Source: Endomychus coccineus (taxonomy: Eukaryota; Arthropoda; Insecta; Coleoptera; Endomychidae). From it: DNA of 64,000 bases. The first letter of the stretch is position 1. The number at the start of each line of letters is the position of its first letter. This document shows positions 1 through 12,399 of this stretch, one piece after another. The stretch lies in assembly GCA_958510875.1 (NCBI GenBank), contig OY294070.1, positions 45,779,299-45,843,298 of the forward strand, in the 5' to 3' direction. The position numbers were made by a program, and so were the translations under genes. The notes under the pieces are model-generated. The model saw nothing but the letters and a program-made list of their open reading frames with translations, did no database searches and was not told the DNA's origin.

Positions 1-2450
1 ATAATTTTTTTTTCAACTTTCCGGCACGACTGCCAAAATAAAAAAATATGGAAAAACATCCTCATGATGTGTAGAATCTCAAAATATTAAATTAATTCCT
101 TGCACTCGGGGACTACTAGGTTCCATACGGAGACACATGCATTTTCGAAAATAATTTTTTTTTCAACTTTCCGGAACGACTGCCAAAATCAAAAAATATG
201 GAAATGCATCCTCATGATGTGTAGAATCTCAAAATACTAAATTTATTCCTTGCACTCGGGGACTACTAGGTTCCATACGGGTACACATGCATTTTCGAAA
301 ATAATTTTTTTTTCAACTTTCCGGAACGACTGCCAGAATAAAAAAATATGGAAAAGCATCCTCATGATGTGTAGAATCTCAAAATACTAAATTAATTTCT
401 TGCACTCGGGGACTACTAGGTCCCATACGGGGACACATGAATTTTCGAAAATAATTTTTTTCTCCTTTTTCCGGAGCGACTGCCAAAATCAAGAAATATG
501 GAAAAACATCCTCATGATGTGTAGAATCTCAAAATACTAAATTAATTCCTTGCACTCGAAGACTACTAGGTTCCATACGGGGACACATGTATTTTCGAAA
601 ATAATTTTTTTCCTACTTTCCGGAGCGACTGCCAAAATGAAAAAATATGGAAAAACATCCTCATGATGTGTAGAATCTCAAAATACTAAATTAATTCCTT
701 GCACTCGGGGACTACTAGGTTCCATACATGGACACATGCATTTTCGAAAATAATTTTTTTTCCAACTTTCCGGAACGACTGCCAAAATCAAAAAATATGG
801 AAAAGCATCCTCATGATGTGTAGAATCTCAAAATACTAAACTAATTTCTTGCACTCGGGGACTACTAGGTCACATACGGGGACACATGAATTTTCGAAAA
901 TAATTTTTTTTCCTGCTTTCCAGAGCGACTGCCAAAATCAAAAAATATGGAAAAACATCCTCAGGATGTGTAGAATCTCAAAATTTTAAATTAATTCCTT
1001 GCACGCGGGGACTACTAGGTTCCATACGGGGACACATGCATTTTCGAAAATTATTTTTTTTTGTCAACTTTCCGGAACGACTGCCAGAATAAAAAATATG
1101 GAAAAGCATCCTCATGATGTGTAGAATCTCAAAATACTAAACTAATTTCTAGCACTCGGGGACTACTAGGTCACATACGGGGACACATGAATTAACGAAA
1201 ATAATTTTTTTTCCTACTTTCCGGAGCGACTGCCAAAATCAAAAAATATGGAAAAACATCCTCATGATGTGTAGAATCTCAAAATACTGAATTAAATCCT
1301 TGCACTCGGGGACTACTAGGCTCCATACGGGGACACATCCATTTTCGAAAATAATTTTTTTTTCAACTTTCCGGAACGACTGCCAAAATAAAAAAATATG
1401 GAAAAACATCCTCATGATGTGTAGAATCTCAAAATACTAAATTAATTCATTGCACTCGGGGACTACTAGGTTCCATACGGAGACACATGCATTTTCGAAA
1501 ATAATTTTTTTTTCAACTTTCCGGAACGACTGCCAAAATCAAAAAATATGGAAATGCATCCTCATGATGTGTAGAATCTCAAAATACTAAATTAATTCCT
1601 TGCACTCGGGGACTACTAGGTTCCATACGAGGACACATGCATTTTCGAAAATAATTTTTTTTTCAACTTTCCGGAACGACTGCCAAAATCAAAAAATATG
1701 GAAAAGCATCCTCATGATGTGTAGAATCTCAAAATACTAAATTAATTTCTTGCACTCGGGGACTACTAGGTCACATACGGGGACATATGAATTTTCGAAA
1801 ATAATTTTTTTTTTCAACTTTCCGGCACGACTGCCAAAATAAAAAAATATGGAAAAACATCCTCATGATGTGTAGAATCTCAAAATATTAAATTAATTCC
1901 TTGCACTCGGGGACTACTAGGTTCCATACGGAGACACATGCATTTTCGAAAATAATTTTTTTTTCAACTTTCCGGAACGACTGCCAAAATCAAAAAATAT
2001 GGAAATGCATCCTCATGATGTGTAGAATCTCAAAATACTAAATTTATTCCTTGCACTCGGGGACTACTAGGTTTCATACGAGGACACATGCATTTTCGAA
2101 AATAATTTTTTTTTCAACTTTCCGGAACGACTGCCAAAATCAAAAAATATGGAAAAGCATCCTCATGATGTGTAGAATCTCAAAATACTAAATTAATCTC
2201 TTGCACTCGGGGACTACTAGGTCACATACGGGGACACATGAATTTTCGAAAATAATTTTTTTTTCTACTTTCCGGAGCGGAAAAAATATGAAAAAAAATA
2301 TATGGAAAAGCATCCTCATGATGTGTAGAATCTCAAAATACTAAAATAATTTCTTGAAATAATTATATTCTCAACTTTCCGGAGCGACTGCCAAAATCAA
2401 AAAATATGGAAAAGCATTCCCATGATGTGTAGAATCTCAAAATACTAAAA
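1..2450 (+). repeat. 150-bp satellite array, forward orientation
   Basis: About 15 tandem copies of a 150-bp unit. The phrase ataattttttttt-caactttccgg recurs at 1, 151, 301, 451 and so on to about 2250, and copies are roughly 90-98% alike. Units 1-450 closely match units 1801-2250 and resemble 1351-1800, so there is a higher-order unit of three monomers (450 bp). The last copies, 2270-2450, are truncated and degenerate. No reading frame is conserved. The array runs off the left edge of the window. Confidence 0.95.
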
Positions 2451-3534
2451 CTTCAAAAAATTAAAAGTTTCAGACGATGGGCTCACTCGAAATTTCTAGC
2501 ATAATCTTAATTAGGCTCTCACACTGCAATACCTCCTGGGTGGGTGTGGAAAGTTGCAAGTAGTCAGTGACAATATGGCTTTCATATCAAGAGCATACCT
2601 TTCAATATTTTTTCATTTTGGCAGTCGCTCCCGAAAAAGGAGAAAAAAATTATCCCTCAAAATTTATTTTTCTCCGTATACAACCTAGTAGACCCCGTTT
2701 GCAAAGAATTATTATCATACGTCCGAAGAGTATGTTGCATTTACTCTTTCTAAGCTATTTCTAAAATTGTTAAAATAAGTCCTAGACTGCTACTGTTACA
2801 TCGACCACATTACTATTAAGTTTCAATTGTCTGCAACTAACTTGTGATGAAGTAAGATGGATAAGATGATTCCATATATCAAGACACCAAAAGACAAATT
2901 ATAGTCTTTCGGAATCGGAAATGCAGTATCCAATTATTGACAACGAACAATAATATTACTTTCCTTATACATGATTCATTCTTTATTCAATACCGTAATC
3001 ACGAAATTCCAGATATTCCATCTGTTTAATTTTATGATCTTTTATGGCTTAGAGAACTACCATAGATCCAACGTTTATTATCTGTTGAAATCTGTTTATT
3101 ATATTTATAATATCTGTTTCTGTTATGAACAACTAAAGTATGTTTTACTATGTTTTGTCGAAACATTTCAGAATAGGACAATACATTAAAATATTCGTTT
3201 CTGACACTTACTAAGTAGCGTATAATTTTATTTTATTTGAATTTTATAAAAAACTGTTTCACAGAAAATACATGGGAAATGATCTAATTCTATCATATAT
3301 TTAATAATAGTCTAATATCATTTGAGTACATAGTTGAAAATTTACCAATAAAGGTTATTTCGGAAATAAATATCTGATATCGAAACTATCATATATCCTG
3401 ACTTAGATTAGAACTATATTTTATATTGTACTTGGGATGTTTCTGCATAAACAAAAAAAAATATTGCATTCAAACGATATATTGAATTACAACTGAACTT
3501 GATGATTTTAACGATTTCTCATAATTCTTGACAA
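2451..3534. other. A+T-rich spacer between the inverted satellite arrays
   Basis: No gene seen; the two small open frames here have no recognisable content. A lone degenerate monomer of the 150-bp satellite lies at about 2600-2725 and is already in the reverse orientation (it carries the reverse-complement phrases for the gcagtcgctcc and cctagtag blocks). The orientation switch therefore occurs near 2450-2600 rather than at the start of the right array. Confidence 0.6.
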
Positions 3535-5205
3535 TTTTATTATTTTAGTATTTTGAGACTCTACACATAGTGAGGACGCTTTTACATATTTTTTGATTTT
3601 GGCGGTCGCTCCGGAAAGTAGAGAAAAAAATTATTTTCGAAAATTCATGTGTCCCCGTATGGAACCTAGTAGTCCCCGAGTGCAAGAAATTATTTTAGTA
3701 TTTTGAGATTCTACACATCATGAGGATGCTTTTCCATATTTTTTGATTTTGGCAGTCGTTCTGGAAAGTTGAAAAAAAATTATTTTCGAAAATTCATGTG
3801 TCCCCGTATGTGACCCAGTAGTCCTCAAGTGCAAGAAATTATTTTAGTATTTTGAGATTTTACACATCCTGAGAATGCTTTTCCATATTTTTTGATTTTG
3901 GCAGTCGCTCCGGAAAGTTGGAAAAAAAATTATTTTCAAAAATTTATGTGTCCCCGTATGGAACCTAGTAGTCCCCGAGTGCAAGAAATTATTTTAGTAT
4001 TTTGAGATTCTACACATCATGAGGATGCTTTTCCATATTTTTTGATTGTGGCAGTCGTTCTGGAAAGTTGAAAAAAAATTATTTTCGAAAATTCATGTGT
4101 CCCCGTATGTGACCCAGTAGTCCTCAAGTGCAAGAAATTATTTTAGTATTTTGAGATTTTACACATCCTGAGAATGCTTTTCCATATTTTTTGATTTTGG
4201 CAGTCGCTCCGGAAAGTTGAAAAAAAAATTATTTTCAAAAATTTATGTGTCCCCGTATGGAACCTAGTAGTCTCCGAGTGCAAGAAATTATTTTAGTATT
4301 TTGAGATTCTACACATCATGAGGATGCTTTTCCATATTTTTTGATTTTGGCAGTCGTTCTGGAAAGTTGAAAAAAAAATATTTTCGAAAATTCATGTGTC
4401 CCCGTATGTGACCCAGTAGTCCCCAAGTGCAAGAAATTATTTTAGTATTTTGAGATTTTACACATCCTGAGAATGCTTTTCCATATTTTTTGATTTTGGC
4501 AGTCGCTTCGAAAAGTTGAAAAAAAAATTATTTTCAAAAATTTATGTGTCCCCGTATGGAACCTAGTAGTCCCCGAGTGCAAGAAATTATTTTAGTATTT
4601 TGAGATTCTACATATCATGAGGATGCTTTTTCATATTTTTTGATTTTGGCAGTCGCTCCGGTAAGTTGAGAAAAAAATTATTTTCGAAAATTCATGTGTC
4701 CCCGTATGTGACCTAGTAGTCCCCGAGTGCAAGAAATTATTTTAGTATTTTGAGATTCAACACATCATGAGGATGCTTTTTCATATTTTTTGATTTTGGC
4801 GGTCACTCCGGAAAGTTGAAAAAAAAATTATTTTCGAAAATTCATGTGTCCCCGTATGTGACCTAGTAGTCCCCGAGTGCAAGAAATTATTTTAGTATTT
4901 TGAGATTCAACACATCATGAGGATGCTTTTTCATATTTTTTGATTTTGGCAGTCACTCCGGAAAATTGAAAAAAAAATTATTTTCGAAAATTCATGTGTC
5001 CCCGTATGTGACCTAGTAGTCTCCTAGTGCAAGAAATAATTTTAGTATTTTGAGATTCTACACATCATGAGGATGCTTTGCCATATTTTTTGATTTTGGC
5101 AGTCGCTCCGGAAAGTCAAAAAAAAAATTATTTTCGAATATTCATGTGTCCCCGTATGTAACCTAGTAGTCCTCGAGTGCAAGAAATTATGGTAGTATCT
5201 CAGAT
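3535..5205 (-). repeat. 150-bp satellite array, reverse orientation
   Basis: About 11 copies of the same satellite as at 1-2450, in the opposite orientation (landmarks ttttgagattctacacatcatgag and tttttgattttggcagtcg). In the left part (about 3640-4600) two monomer types alternate, one with 'ggaacctagtagtccccgag' and one with 'gtgacccagtagtcctcaag', giving a dimeric unit of about 300 bp. The right part is a simpler monomer series with 'gtgacctagtag'. It ends near 5205 in unique sequence. Confidence 0.93.
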
Positions 5206-6160
5206 TGAAGAGCAAGCAGCTCTACATCAATTTGTACGCATAGTAGTAATTGTGTTTTACAACAATTTTCTTGGTATTATAGAATCTACCAGAGTCCTAA
5301 TCAAAAGAAATCGTAAAGATATTCGATTTGGAAATCATTACCAATAGTGGAGGAAATTGAATCGAATAACGTATGATATGTAAATTGATTCATTCTACCA
5401 TACATCTCCCCATATGTTTGTCAGATTTACAAAATAAGAAAACTATAAGAATACATTGAATATTTAATTTGGGAAATCATTTCGCGACGCCACTGATCGA
5501 TCGGCAATGGTCGGAAATTTTAGCAGCCAACTTCACGTTGCTGAGTTGACCTCTATGTAATATCTATGGTTGGCCTCTGTATTTATGTGAGATGTGGCAG
5601 TTACACGTCAGCAGTTTCCACTTTCCCGTTAGTTCTTTCTTTGTCTTTCGTAAGTTATAAGTTTCATAGTATGCGTATGCAGATTGCAGTATGCAATTCA
5701 ATTATGCATTATGAGATACTCGCAATTAACACTCCCTCGTGCAGTATTTTTTGTCTAAAGAAAGTGAGTTCAAACAAATAGTAAGGTCATATTTTCTTCC
5801 AGTATTCCAAACAAGGTATGAAAAATAATAATTAGTACTTTGTTCTTCCATTGTGTTACCTTCTACATGTATATAGATATATTTAATATACCAGTGATCG
5901 AGTAAATTTATATTACTCGTTTGAACGGATCTTGGATATTTTATGAAACTAGTTTCCAAATAGGTCTTGGGTTCAATAAGAATATATAGTAATTTTGAAG
6001 TTGACTATTTTTCCACATATGTGATATGAAAAGTATGTCTAGTGGAATAATCATCAAACACGTATTAAAGATCGGTGTTGGCTTGATAGATACCTAAACT
6101 AACTTGATGTACCTATATATTTGATACTTCATCTATTATTGATTCATTATATATAAATTA
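5206..6160. other. Unassigned A+T-rich DNA
   Basis: No gene, RNA gene or repeat family recognised on either strand. The few short open frames have no domain-like composition. Confidence 0.5.
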
Positions 6161-6414
6161 TCGGGAAATAGGTCACACCATATGTTGATTATTTTGTTAT
6201 TTGTTACAATTTCGATTATTCTTGTTTCTGTTTCGTTACGGTGACGTGGCTTTTTAAATTGAAATTGGTACGATAAGGACGTTTTGTGCTAATACAATTA
6301 GTTTTAAGAAATGCCGTTTTAGACATAATAAGTCTTTTGATGATGGTCGTGAGACCGAAACGTACGTAAAGAAGAAAATAATAAACATATGTGTTAGTGT
6401 GACCTATTTCCCGA
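6161..6414. mobile_element. MITE-like element with short inverted termini
   Basis: The sequence tcgggaaataggtcaca at 6161-6177 recurs as its exact reverse complement at 6398-6414. The match continues imperfectly inward (catatg on both sides). The element is about 254 bp and has no coding capacity. The flanks share an A+T-rich motif (atatata-a-att) but no clean target duplication can be read. It could be a non-autonomous DNA transposon or the arms of a hairpin; the superfamily is not determined. Confidence 0.5.
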
Positions 6415-7489
6415 GAACTCATATATAATTCATACCTGGGTCAAGAATTTTAATTGAAATTATTGATTCATCTATTATTGATTATTCTAATGCTCATTCA
6501 AAAATCAGGGTTTATTTGTAGAAGTAAAAGATGGATATGGAATTGCATTGTACATATCTACACTTCTGATGGTACTGATGGATAATGGGTACATAATTGC
6601 TGTGAACACTTTCGTACCTGGAGCATTGTGATATTTGATATTTCCCTGTGTAACTCACTTAAAGAAAACAAGTTCTGATGCCACAAGACAACCAAGATTT
6701 ATAAGTTTGTTTGGAATTGAACAGGAATGTTGCAAGAGTTTTGAATCTATGGTGTACCTATGCATGAACAATTTTGTAAGTAGATCTACACTTTCCTATT
6801 TCATAAACATTTTTCTACCTATTCGTTAGTTCTTACATTTAATCATTTCTCCAGAAATATACACTTTCATATTTCATGCACATTTTTCATCTATTCGTAT
6901 GATAGATGTTCATGAATATTTCAAAATTAAATCACGCCAATATATAATATTGAGTCTGATACATGTTTAATGTCTTTAATGACTTTTAAACAGTTGCTTC
7001 TTGCTTTTTGTTAGATTGAAGAAACATGAAGTTACCACTATTGCCTAATAATGACAGGACTTATTATAGGTTACTAAGTAATTTTACTGGAGGGATATTC
7101 AGCTGTTTACGACTTGATTAGTGAATTACCAAGAGCTTCTAAACGATGTTTCCTGTCATGTTAGATTATGTTTAAGTGTAATTATGTCTACTAGTTTGGA
7201 GGTTCTCAAGGCAGCTTTATTCACTGCAAAATTAGTTATGGATGCTTACTGCAAATCTTCTACCAATTTGGTACTGTAAAGATTTTGTGCTTTTGAAGTA
7301 TTATGAAATATAATTCTGTGTTTACTTGGCATAACCAGATATAACAAAATTGAGTTTACTTGAGACATTTATATTTGGTTTTGTTTTGAATAGTAAAGAC
7401 TATAATAATGGAGGATAAGCCCATTTCTGTCGATATAACCAGTTAGAATTTTTCTCAGCACAACCAGACAAGTCCATGTTTTATGACAA
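6415..7489. other. Unassigned A+T-rich DNA
   Basis: Nothing recognised. Short open frames only. Confidence 0.5.
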
Positions 7490-7775
7490 ATGTTATAGTC
7501 CAGTCATTTAAGGAATTTTTTTGTCCGAATTTTCGCGAGGTCTAATTTTAGTCTATTCTTATCTATTTTGACACGCTGAACACGATGGTGTAGTTTAAAT
7601 TTGGATTAACCCTGTGCTCGCAAAACTGGCCAATTTTTGAACCCAAAAATGACCATTTTTCGATTTTTTGCGTTTTGAAACAAAACTATGAGTTGTATGA
7701 GAAAATTTTTAAGCAAAAGTTGTTGAAAAAATAAATACGCGATTTCTGGCTCTGGTCCGAAGTCCATTCGAAGTC
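7490..7775 (+). repeat. Left arm of a ~10-kb inverted-repeat block
   Basis: The segment from 'atagtccag' (7491) through 'ggattaaccctgtgctcgcaa' (about 7600-7625) to 'ggtccgaagtccattcga' (about 7750-7770) is matched, inverted, by 17185-17440. The arms are about 250-280 bp long and an estimated 75-80% identical, with small indels. They bound a block of about 9.95 kb. Confidence 0.75.
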
Positions 7776-8034
7776 GTTAGGGCCCATTTAGTAAGTTTTT
7801 TAGCACATTGAAAAATTGGGAATATGTCAAATAGTTTTTTTTTCATATTCTGTTTCACTGGAAAGATAGTATTTTTAATTACCTTCTTTCGGTTTCTGGT
7901 GTTTTGACCTACCTTATTCTTTGGCGCCAAAATCGGCCATTTTAAAAAATCCGTATCTTACGAATTTCAGACGGAATACTTATGTTATCGATCTAAAACC
8001 AACTTCAGTCAAAATATTTCATTATTCTGCACCT

Positions 8035-8250
8035 AATATCTAAAACTCGAGCATTTTGGTTCAAAGACATAATTTTGGCGCAACTTTGAAAATTTTGGAC
8101 CACCGAAAAATTTTAAGTTAGAAATTTTTTACGAAATCCAAATTCTACGTTCTATTAGAGGTTTTCATAACGAGTATTTTAAGACCAAACAGATTGATTT
8201 GGGTTGAGTAAAATGAAGCTATACTAATAAAAGTGTTTGTACCTCTAGAG
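8035..8250 (+). repeat. Duplicated segment, left part (split by the hAT element)
   Basis: With 11655-11975 this forms one copy of a roughly 530-bp sequence whose second, uninterrupted copy is at about 16360-16890 in the same orientation. Shared landmarks are 'caaagacataa', 'ttttggaccacc', 'cataacgagtat' and the join 'cctctagaggg'. The uninterrupted copy shows what the site looked like before the hAT insertion. Confidence 0.8.
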
Positions 8251-8485
8251 CAGGGCTTCTTAAACTTTTTTATATAGCGACCCCCTTCAAGCTTAGGAAA
8301 TTTTAAACGACCCCCTCCTCCATATAATGAAATACATATTAACCGTAGATGTAGATGTAATATCGCACTATTTTACAATGTAAATAAAATAAGGATTAAA
8401 GAATACGTACCCATTCATTTCACATATAAATAATTGGAAACGTTAACGGGATATCGGTCGTAATAAAACACAATAAATAGAATGA

Positions 8486-8690
8486 CATAAAACTATATAT
8501 ATATTTATTCAATAGAAAAAATAAACATTTGTAACAATTTTTTTATAAGAAAACATAAAACTATATCTATATATTCAATAGAAAAAATAAACTTTTGTAA
8601 CAATTTTTTTATAAGAAAACATAAAACTATATCTATATATTCAATAGAAAAAATAAACTTTTGTAACAATTTTTTTAATAAAAACATATT
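8486..8690. repeat. 66-bp tandem repeat, ~3 copies, inside the hAT
   Basis: A 66-bp A+T-rich unit containing 'tcaatagaaaaaataaac' and 'gtaacaattttttt' is repeated three times just beyond the stop of the transposase. It stays open in one minus-strand frame only because 66 is divisible by three, so it is not a gene. Confidence 0.85.
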
Positions 8691-8697
8691 ATTAACA

Positions 8698-10535
8698 TCA
8701 AACAATATTAATGTGACGGATGTGATTGTTTATTTTTACACAAATAATTAAATCTAAAACGTTTATTAAAGTTGAACGGTATTTTGATTTTATGTAAGTT
8801 AATGTGGAAAAGGCTGATTCACATAAATATGTTGTACAAAATGGCAGTAATTTGTTCATTGCCATTTCCGATAGTAGGGGATATTCTGATTTGATTTCTA
8901 TCCAAAATTCATGCACAGGCACTTGAGAAAATCTGAGTCGCAAGGTAGTATCACTTGTTAATTCGGCAAATTCTTCTTGTGCATTTAAGTTTAAAAAATT
9001 AATTTCTTCCATTTCAATTGAAAATGGATTGCAAATCCATTGTTGTGTATCGATATCATTGGGAAAATACCTATGCATGTAAACTTCCATATCCTTCAAA
9101 TGATTAACTATAATTTTTGTTATAGGAGTATCTTTTTTTGAAATGTTGTTACTAATTATATACTCGTCAGTAAATGGAAACATTTTGAGCGATCCACTTT
9201 CCACTCTGTTCTTCCATATAAGAATTTTTTTAACAAAGGCCTCAAGTTTATTTTTCAACATAAACATATTAACGCAGACTCCCTGCATTGATAAATTCAT
9301 ATCATTGATTTTATCAAAAAATCTGCCAAATAGCATAGCTTGAGAAGCCATAAATTATCGTGAAAATAATCGGCCAAATTAGAATTTTGCTCTGTTAGAA
9401 ATATAAGAACTTCATCTTTTAAAGTTAATAATCGTTTCAAACTTCGACCTCTTGATAGCCACCTAACTTCAGCATGTAGCAATAAACTTGTATAATCCGA
9501 ATCCATATCAATGCACAAATTTTTAAACAATCGACTATTAAGTGCTCGACTTTTAATAAAGTTAATGATTTTGACTGCATCAAAAAACACATTGTTTAAT
9601 TCTGGTGCAATTTTTTTAACAACAAGTGCCTCTCGGTGAATCATACAATGTGTAAATGTAATATGATCATTTCCAGCTTTAACAAATGCTGTAAAACCAA
9701 GATCTTGTCCGGTCATTGCTGCAGCACCGTCCGTGCACACACCAACACAATTTTTCCAATTTAATCCTTCTTTTTCAAAAAACTCATTTACTTTTTTATA
9801 TATATCTTTTCCACGAGTATGACCTTCCAGAGGACGACAAAACAGTATATCTTCATGAATGCTTCCCTCATAAATATATCTTACAAAAAGTAACAACTGT
9901 GCCATTTTTGAAATGTCTGTCGACTCGTCCAGTTGTATTGCAAACTTTGAGCTGTCTTTAAGGCTCATAAGAAGCTGTTGAAATTGATCATTGCTAATGT
10001 CTGAAATTCTTTTGGACACAGTGTCATTTGATAATGGAATTTTACTAATTTCAGCAGCATACTGTTTTCCATGAACAATTTCAGACATTCTTATAGCTGC
10101 AGGTAGTAAAAGTTGCTCTCCAATAGTAAAAGGCTTTTTCGTTTTTGCTATCAAATACGAAACTTCATACGATGCCAATAGATATTTATCATTCAAAGTA
10201 ACATACTTCTCCAAAGTGTTCTTTTCTTTATTTGATGTTTGCAAAAGACGCTCAAAATATTCTATTGGCTTTTTTGATAACGTTGCATGTTTAGTATTCA
10301 AATGTCGTTGCAGTTTTGACGGTTTCATGCTTTCTGCAGCCAAAACTTCTTTGCAAATTAAGCACACTGGTTGTTCTTCATTGTTGTGAGAAGAGTATGT
10401 GAAGCCATACTGCAAATATGATTCGTCATATTTTCTTTTTTTTGTTTTGCTAGAAGTCGGATTTGAAGCACTGCAACTTGGTTGTGACGGCGTGGCAGAC
10501 TTATTAGTTGGAATTTTAATTAGCCATTTATCCAT
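8698..10535 (-). pseudogene. hAT transposase (ZBED5/SCAND3-like), one frameshift
   Basis: Cut-and-paste transposase acting on the element's own ends. From ATG at 10535 the first frame (412 residues) has a BED-type zinc finger (C58, C61, H78, H83), the RNase H-fold acidic motifs LDESTD (D203) and CTDG (D269), and the hAT 'RW' motif (VRWLSRGR). It is then broken at an A6 run (plus strand 9316-9321), where one base appears to be missing. Reading continues in the next frame, ending at 8698, with the C-terminal dimerisation signature CESAFSTLTYIKSKYR. All expected blocks are present across the two frames, so only this break, plus whatever single changes cannot be seen, separates it from a full-length transposase. 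Whether the frameshift is real or a base-calling slip in a homopolymer cannot be told. The clade assignment is from remembered similarity to vertebrate ZBED5/SCAND3 proteins. Confidence 0.9.
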
Positions 10536-11139
10536 GATGGTTAAATAATAATAAATAATTAAACAAAATGTAGTTGAACTTTAACGTAATAATTAAAAAC
10601 ACCAACTGAAAATTACACAGTAAATACACACATGTCACTACGAAGACAAAGCTGAGTCCAAACTGAAGTACAAACAGAAAAATAACTACACTCGAAGTGC
10701 AATGACAACAAATTACGATCAGATCAACCCCGACGCATGGCGTGTTCAAAGTGTGCAGCGCACAAAGGCACCGTATCACAAAGACGCCGAAAAAGAAGCT
10801 TTCATTTAATTTTTTTTATTATTCTTTTATAAAAATAATATGCCGATTCGCCTAGCCTAGCTTGATTATGCTTCCGTATTGTATGTGTAAGCTGTAAGGC
10901 GACGCGGCGTCTGGGTACTTATAATCACTAAGTTATCTTGCAAACACTGACGCCGGCGGCCAGACATCAATGTCGAACGTTCAGTTGAAAATCGAGGAGC
11001 GCGTTGTATTTATTATTTTAAATGCTGCTTCCATATTTTCATTTATAGGCCCTACATAACAGTTTTGCATTGCCACTTTTTTCAAAAAATAGTTATAATA
11101 AAACTACAATAGTATTTTGTATGATTTTTATCAACAATA

Positions 11140-11525
11140 ATACTGGCCTTATTGAGTTGGTACCTAAGTTCCTAGAAAACTCACTAAAAATATGCGATTT
11201 TCGACCTAATCGAACATCAACTTTGAACCCGACAAGCTAAAATTGGCGACGGGTTCGAGCCCGGAAAATAATCGAAATGTAAACTTTGAACCTTTTAAAA
11301 GGTCGCGATAGCCCCAAACCGGGTCAAAAACTGTTTTAAAATAGTCAATTTTCGATAAATCGAATGACGTTCACGTTAGAAGCCCGTAGCTCGCGAGTTA
11401 GAAAAGTGCAAATCTTCGGAACATAGAACGTCTTTACGAGGACTTTTTGCGGGCCGTTTCCGCTCCATGTCGTTAGATTATGAACGGGGCCAACTAAATA
11501 GCATAGTCTCGTTTGTATTTATATT
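11140..11525 (-). repeat. Segment shared, inverted, with 14160-14380
   Basis: Landmarks such as 'gttggccccgttcata', 'cgacatggagcg', 'aactcgcgagcta' and 'tgaacgtcattcgatt' occur here on the minus strand and at about 14180-14360 on the plus strand. Because this copy lies within the hAT termini, it is either an insertion into the hAT or part of the hAT that has also spread separately. No coding content. Confidence 0.75.
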
Positions 11526-11654
11526 TGTACGTAGTGTGTATACTAATTTTAAAATTTTATTTATAATGATTGAAAAGTATCAGATCTTTGCGACCCCCTT
11601 TCAGTAGTCTCGCGACCCCCCTGGGGGTCGCGACCCACAGTTTAAGAAGCCCTG

Positions 11655-11975
11655 CTCTAGAGGGCCCAATTTTAGGCCTATCGAGAAAAACCTTTGCAGC
11701 AATTTATAGAGAAATACATCGGATATTTAAGTTTGGAACAGCGTACGGAGATTCGTTCACAATTCCAAGTTCAAACGAATTTCATCATAAAAAACTAGCG
11801 CGGAAATTCATTATCGGCAATAAGAGAGCGTCGGTACAATAGATTCTGCGCGCGAAATTATAGCTTATAAATATTTTAAAATGCACCTGAAGACTTATAA
11901 TCGTTTTGTGTGACTGTGTGAGTATGTAGACGTGTGAACGTGTATATGTGTTCGTGACATGATGTTTTTACTTTC
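11655..11975 (+). repeat. Duplicated segment, right part
   Basis: Continuation of the copy that starts at 8035. It matches 16568-16890 ('gagggcccaattttgggcct', 'gcacctgaagacttataatcg', 'gtagacgtgtgaacgtgta'). The segment at 11809-11863 is also matched, inverted, by 12111-12167. Confidence 0.8.
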
Positions 11976-12167
11976 ACAATGCTTACATAATGAGCTACAA
12001 GGTAATCCTAATTTTTCGAACGAACATTTTCCAGTACAATTTTTTTTACACCCACGAGAGATTGTTTTGATCAACTTTAGGGACGTGCATTTTTTACTGT
12101 TTGTTGTTGTACTATAATTTCGCGCGCGGAATCTATAGTACCGACGCTCTCTTATTGCCGTTAATGC
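11809..12167. repeat. 55-bp inverted repeat with ~247-bp loop
   Basis: The arms at 11809-11863 and 12111-12167 share 'gcaataagagagcgtcggta' and 'gcgcgaaatta' as reverse complements with a few mismatches. The same arm sequence occurs at about 16725-16775. This could be the ends of a small non-autonomous element; no target duplication was found. Confidence 0.6.
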
Positions 12168-12399
12168 TCATGGTTTGTTTTTACTTCATCTGCTTCCATA
12201 CCGTCAAGTTGAAAACAAATATTTTCCTATAAAGCTTGTGTGGCCAGCTTTAGTAGAAATTGTCTTCTGCACAGTTTCCTAGGTAATTTATTTACTTAAA
12301 TAAACAAAACGTGGCATTCTAAATTGAAATAAAATAACTGTTAACAGTTCGATTTTAACTAATTAGGGAAAATCACACTTTTCATAGTTGTTTTATTTA

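Larger units (their letters stand above)
8251..11654 (-). mobile_element. hAT-superfamily DNA transposon (3404 bp)
   Basis: The ends are perfect 15-bp inverted repeats: cagggcttcttaaac at 8251-8265 and its complement at 11640-11654. Just inside lie subterminal gcgaccccc motifs like those of Buster/Charlie-type hAT elements. The element is flanked by the 8-bp duplication ctctagag (8243-8250 and 11655-11662), and 8-bp duplications are diagnostic of hAT. A related copy of the target sequence at 16560-16575 lacks the insertion. The transposase is on the minus strand with one frameshift. The non-coding part, 10536-11654, holds the presumed transposase promoter and a segment shared with 14160-14380. 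Confidence 0.95.

Noticed and set aside
1..5205. CRISPR-like regular repeats
   Set aside because: The whole 150-bp unit repeats, without unique spacers; it is a eukaryotic satellite.
5531..5545. cttcacgttgctga shared with the LTRs (about 52222 and 59462)
   Set aside because: A single 14-mer match with no extension; taken as chance.
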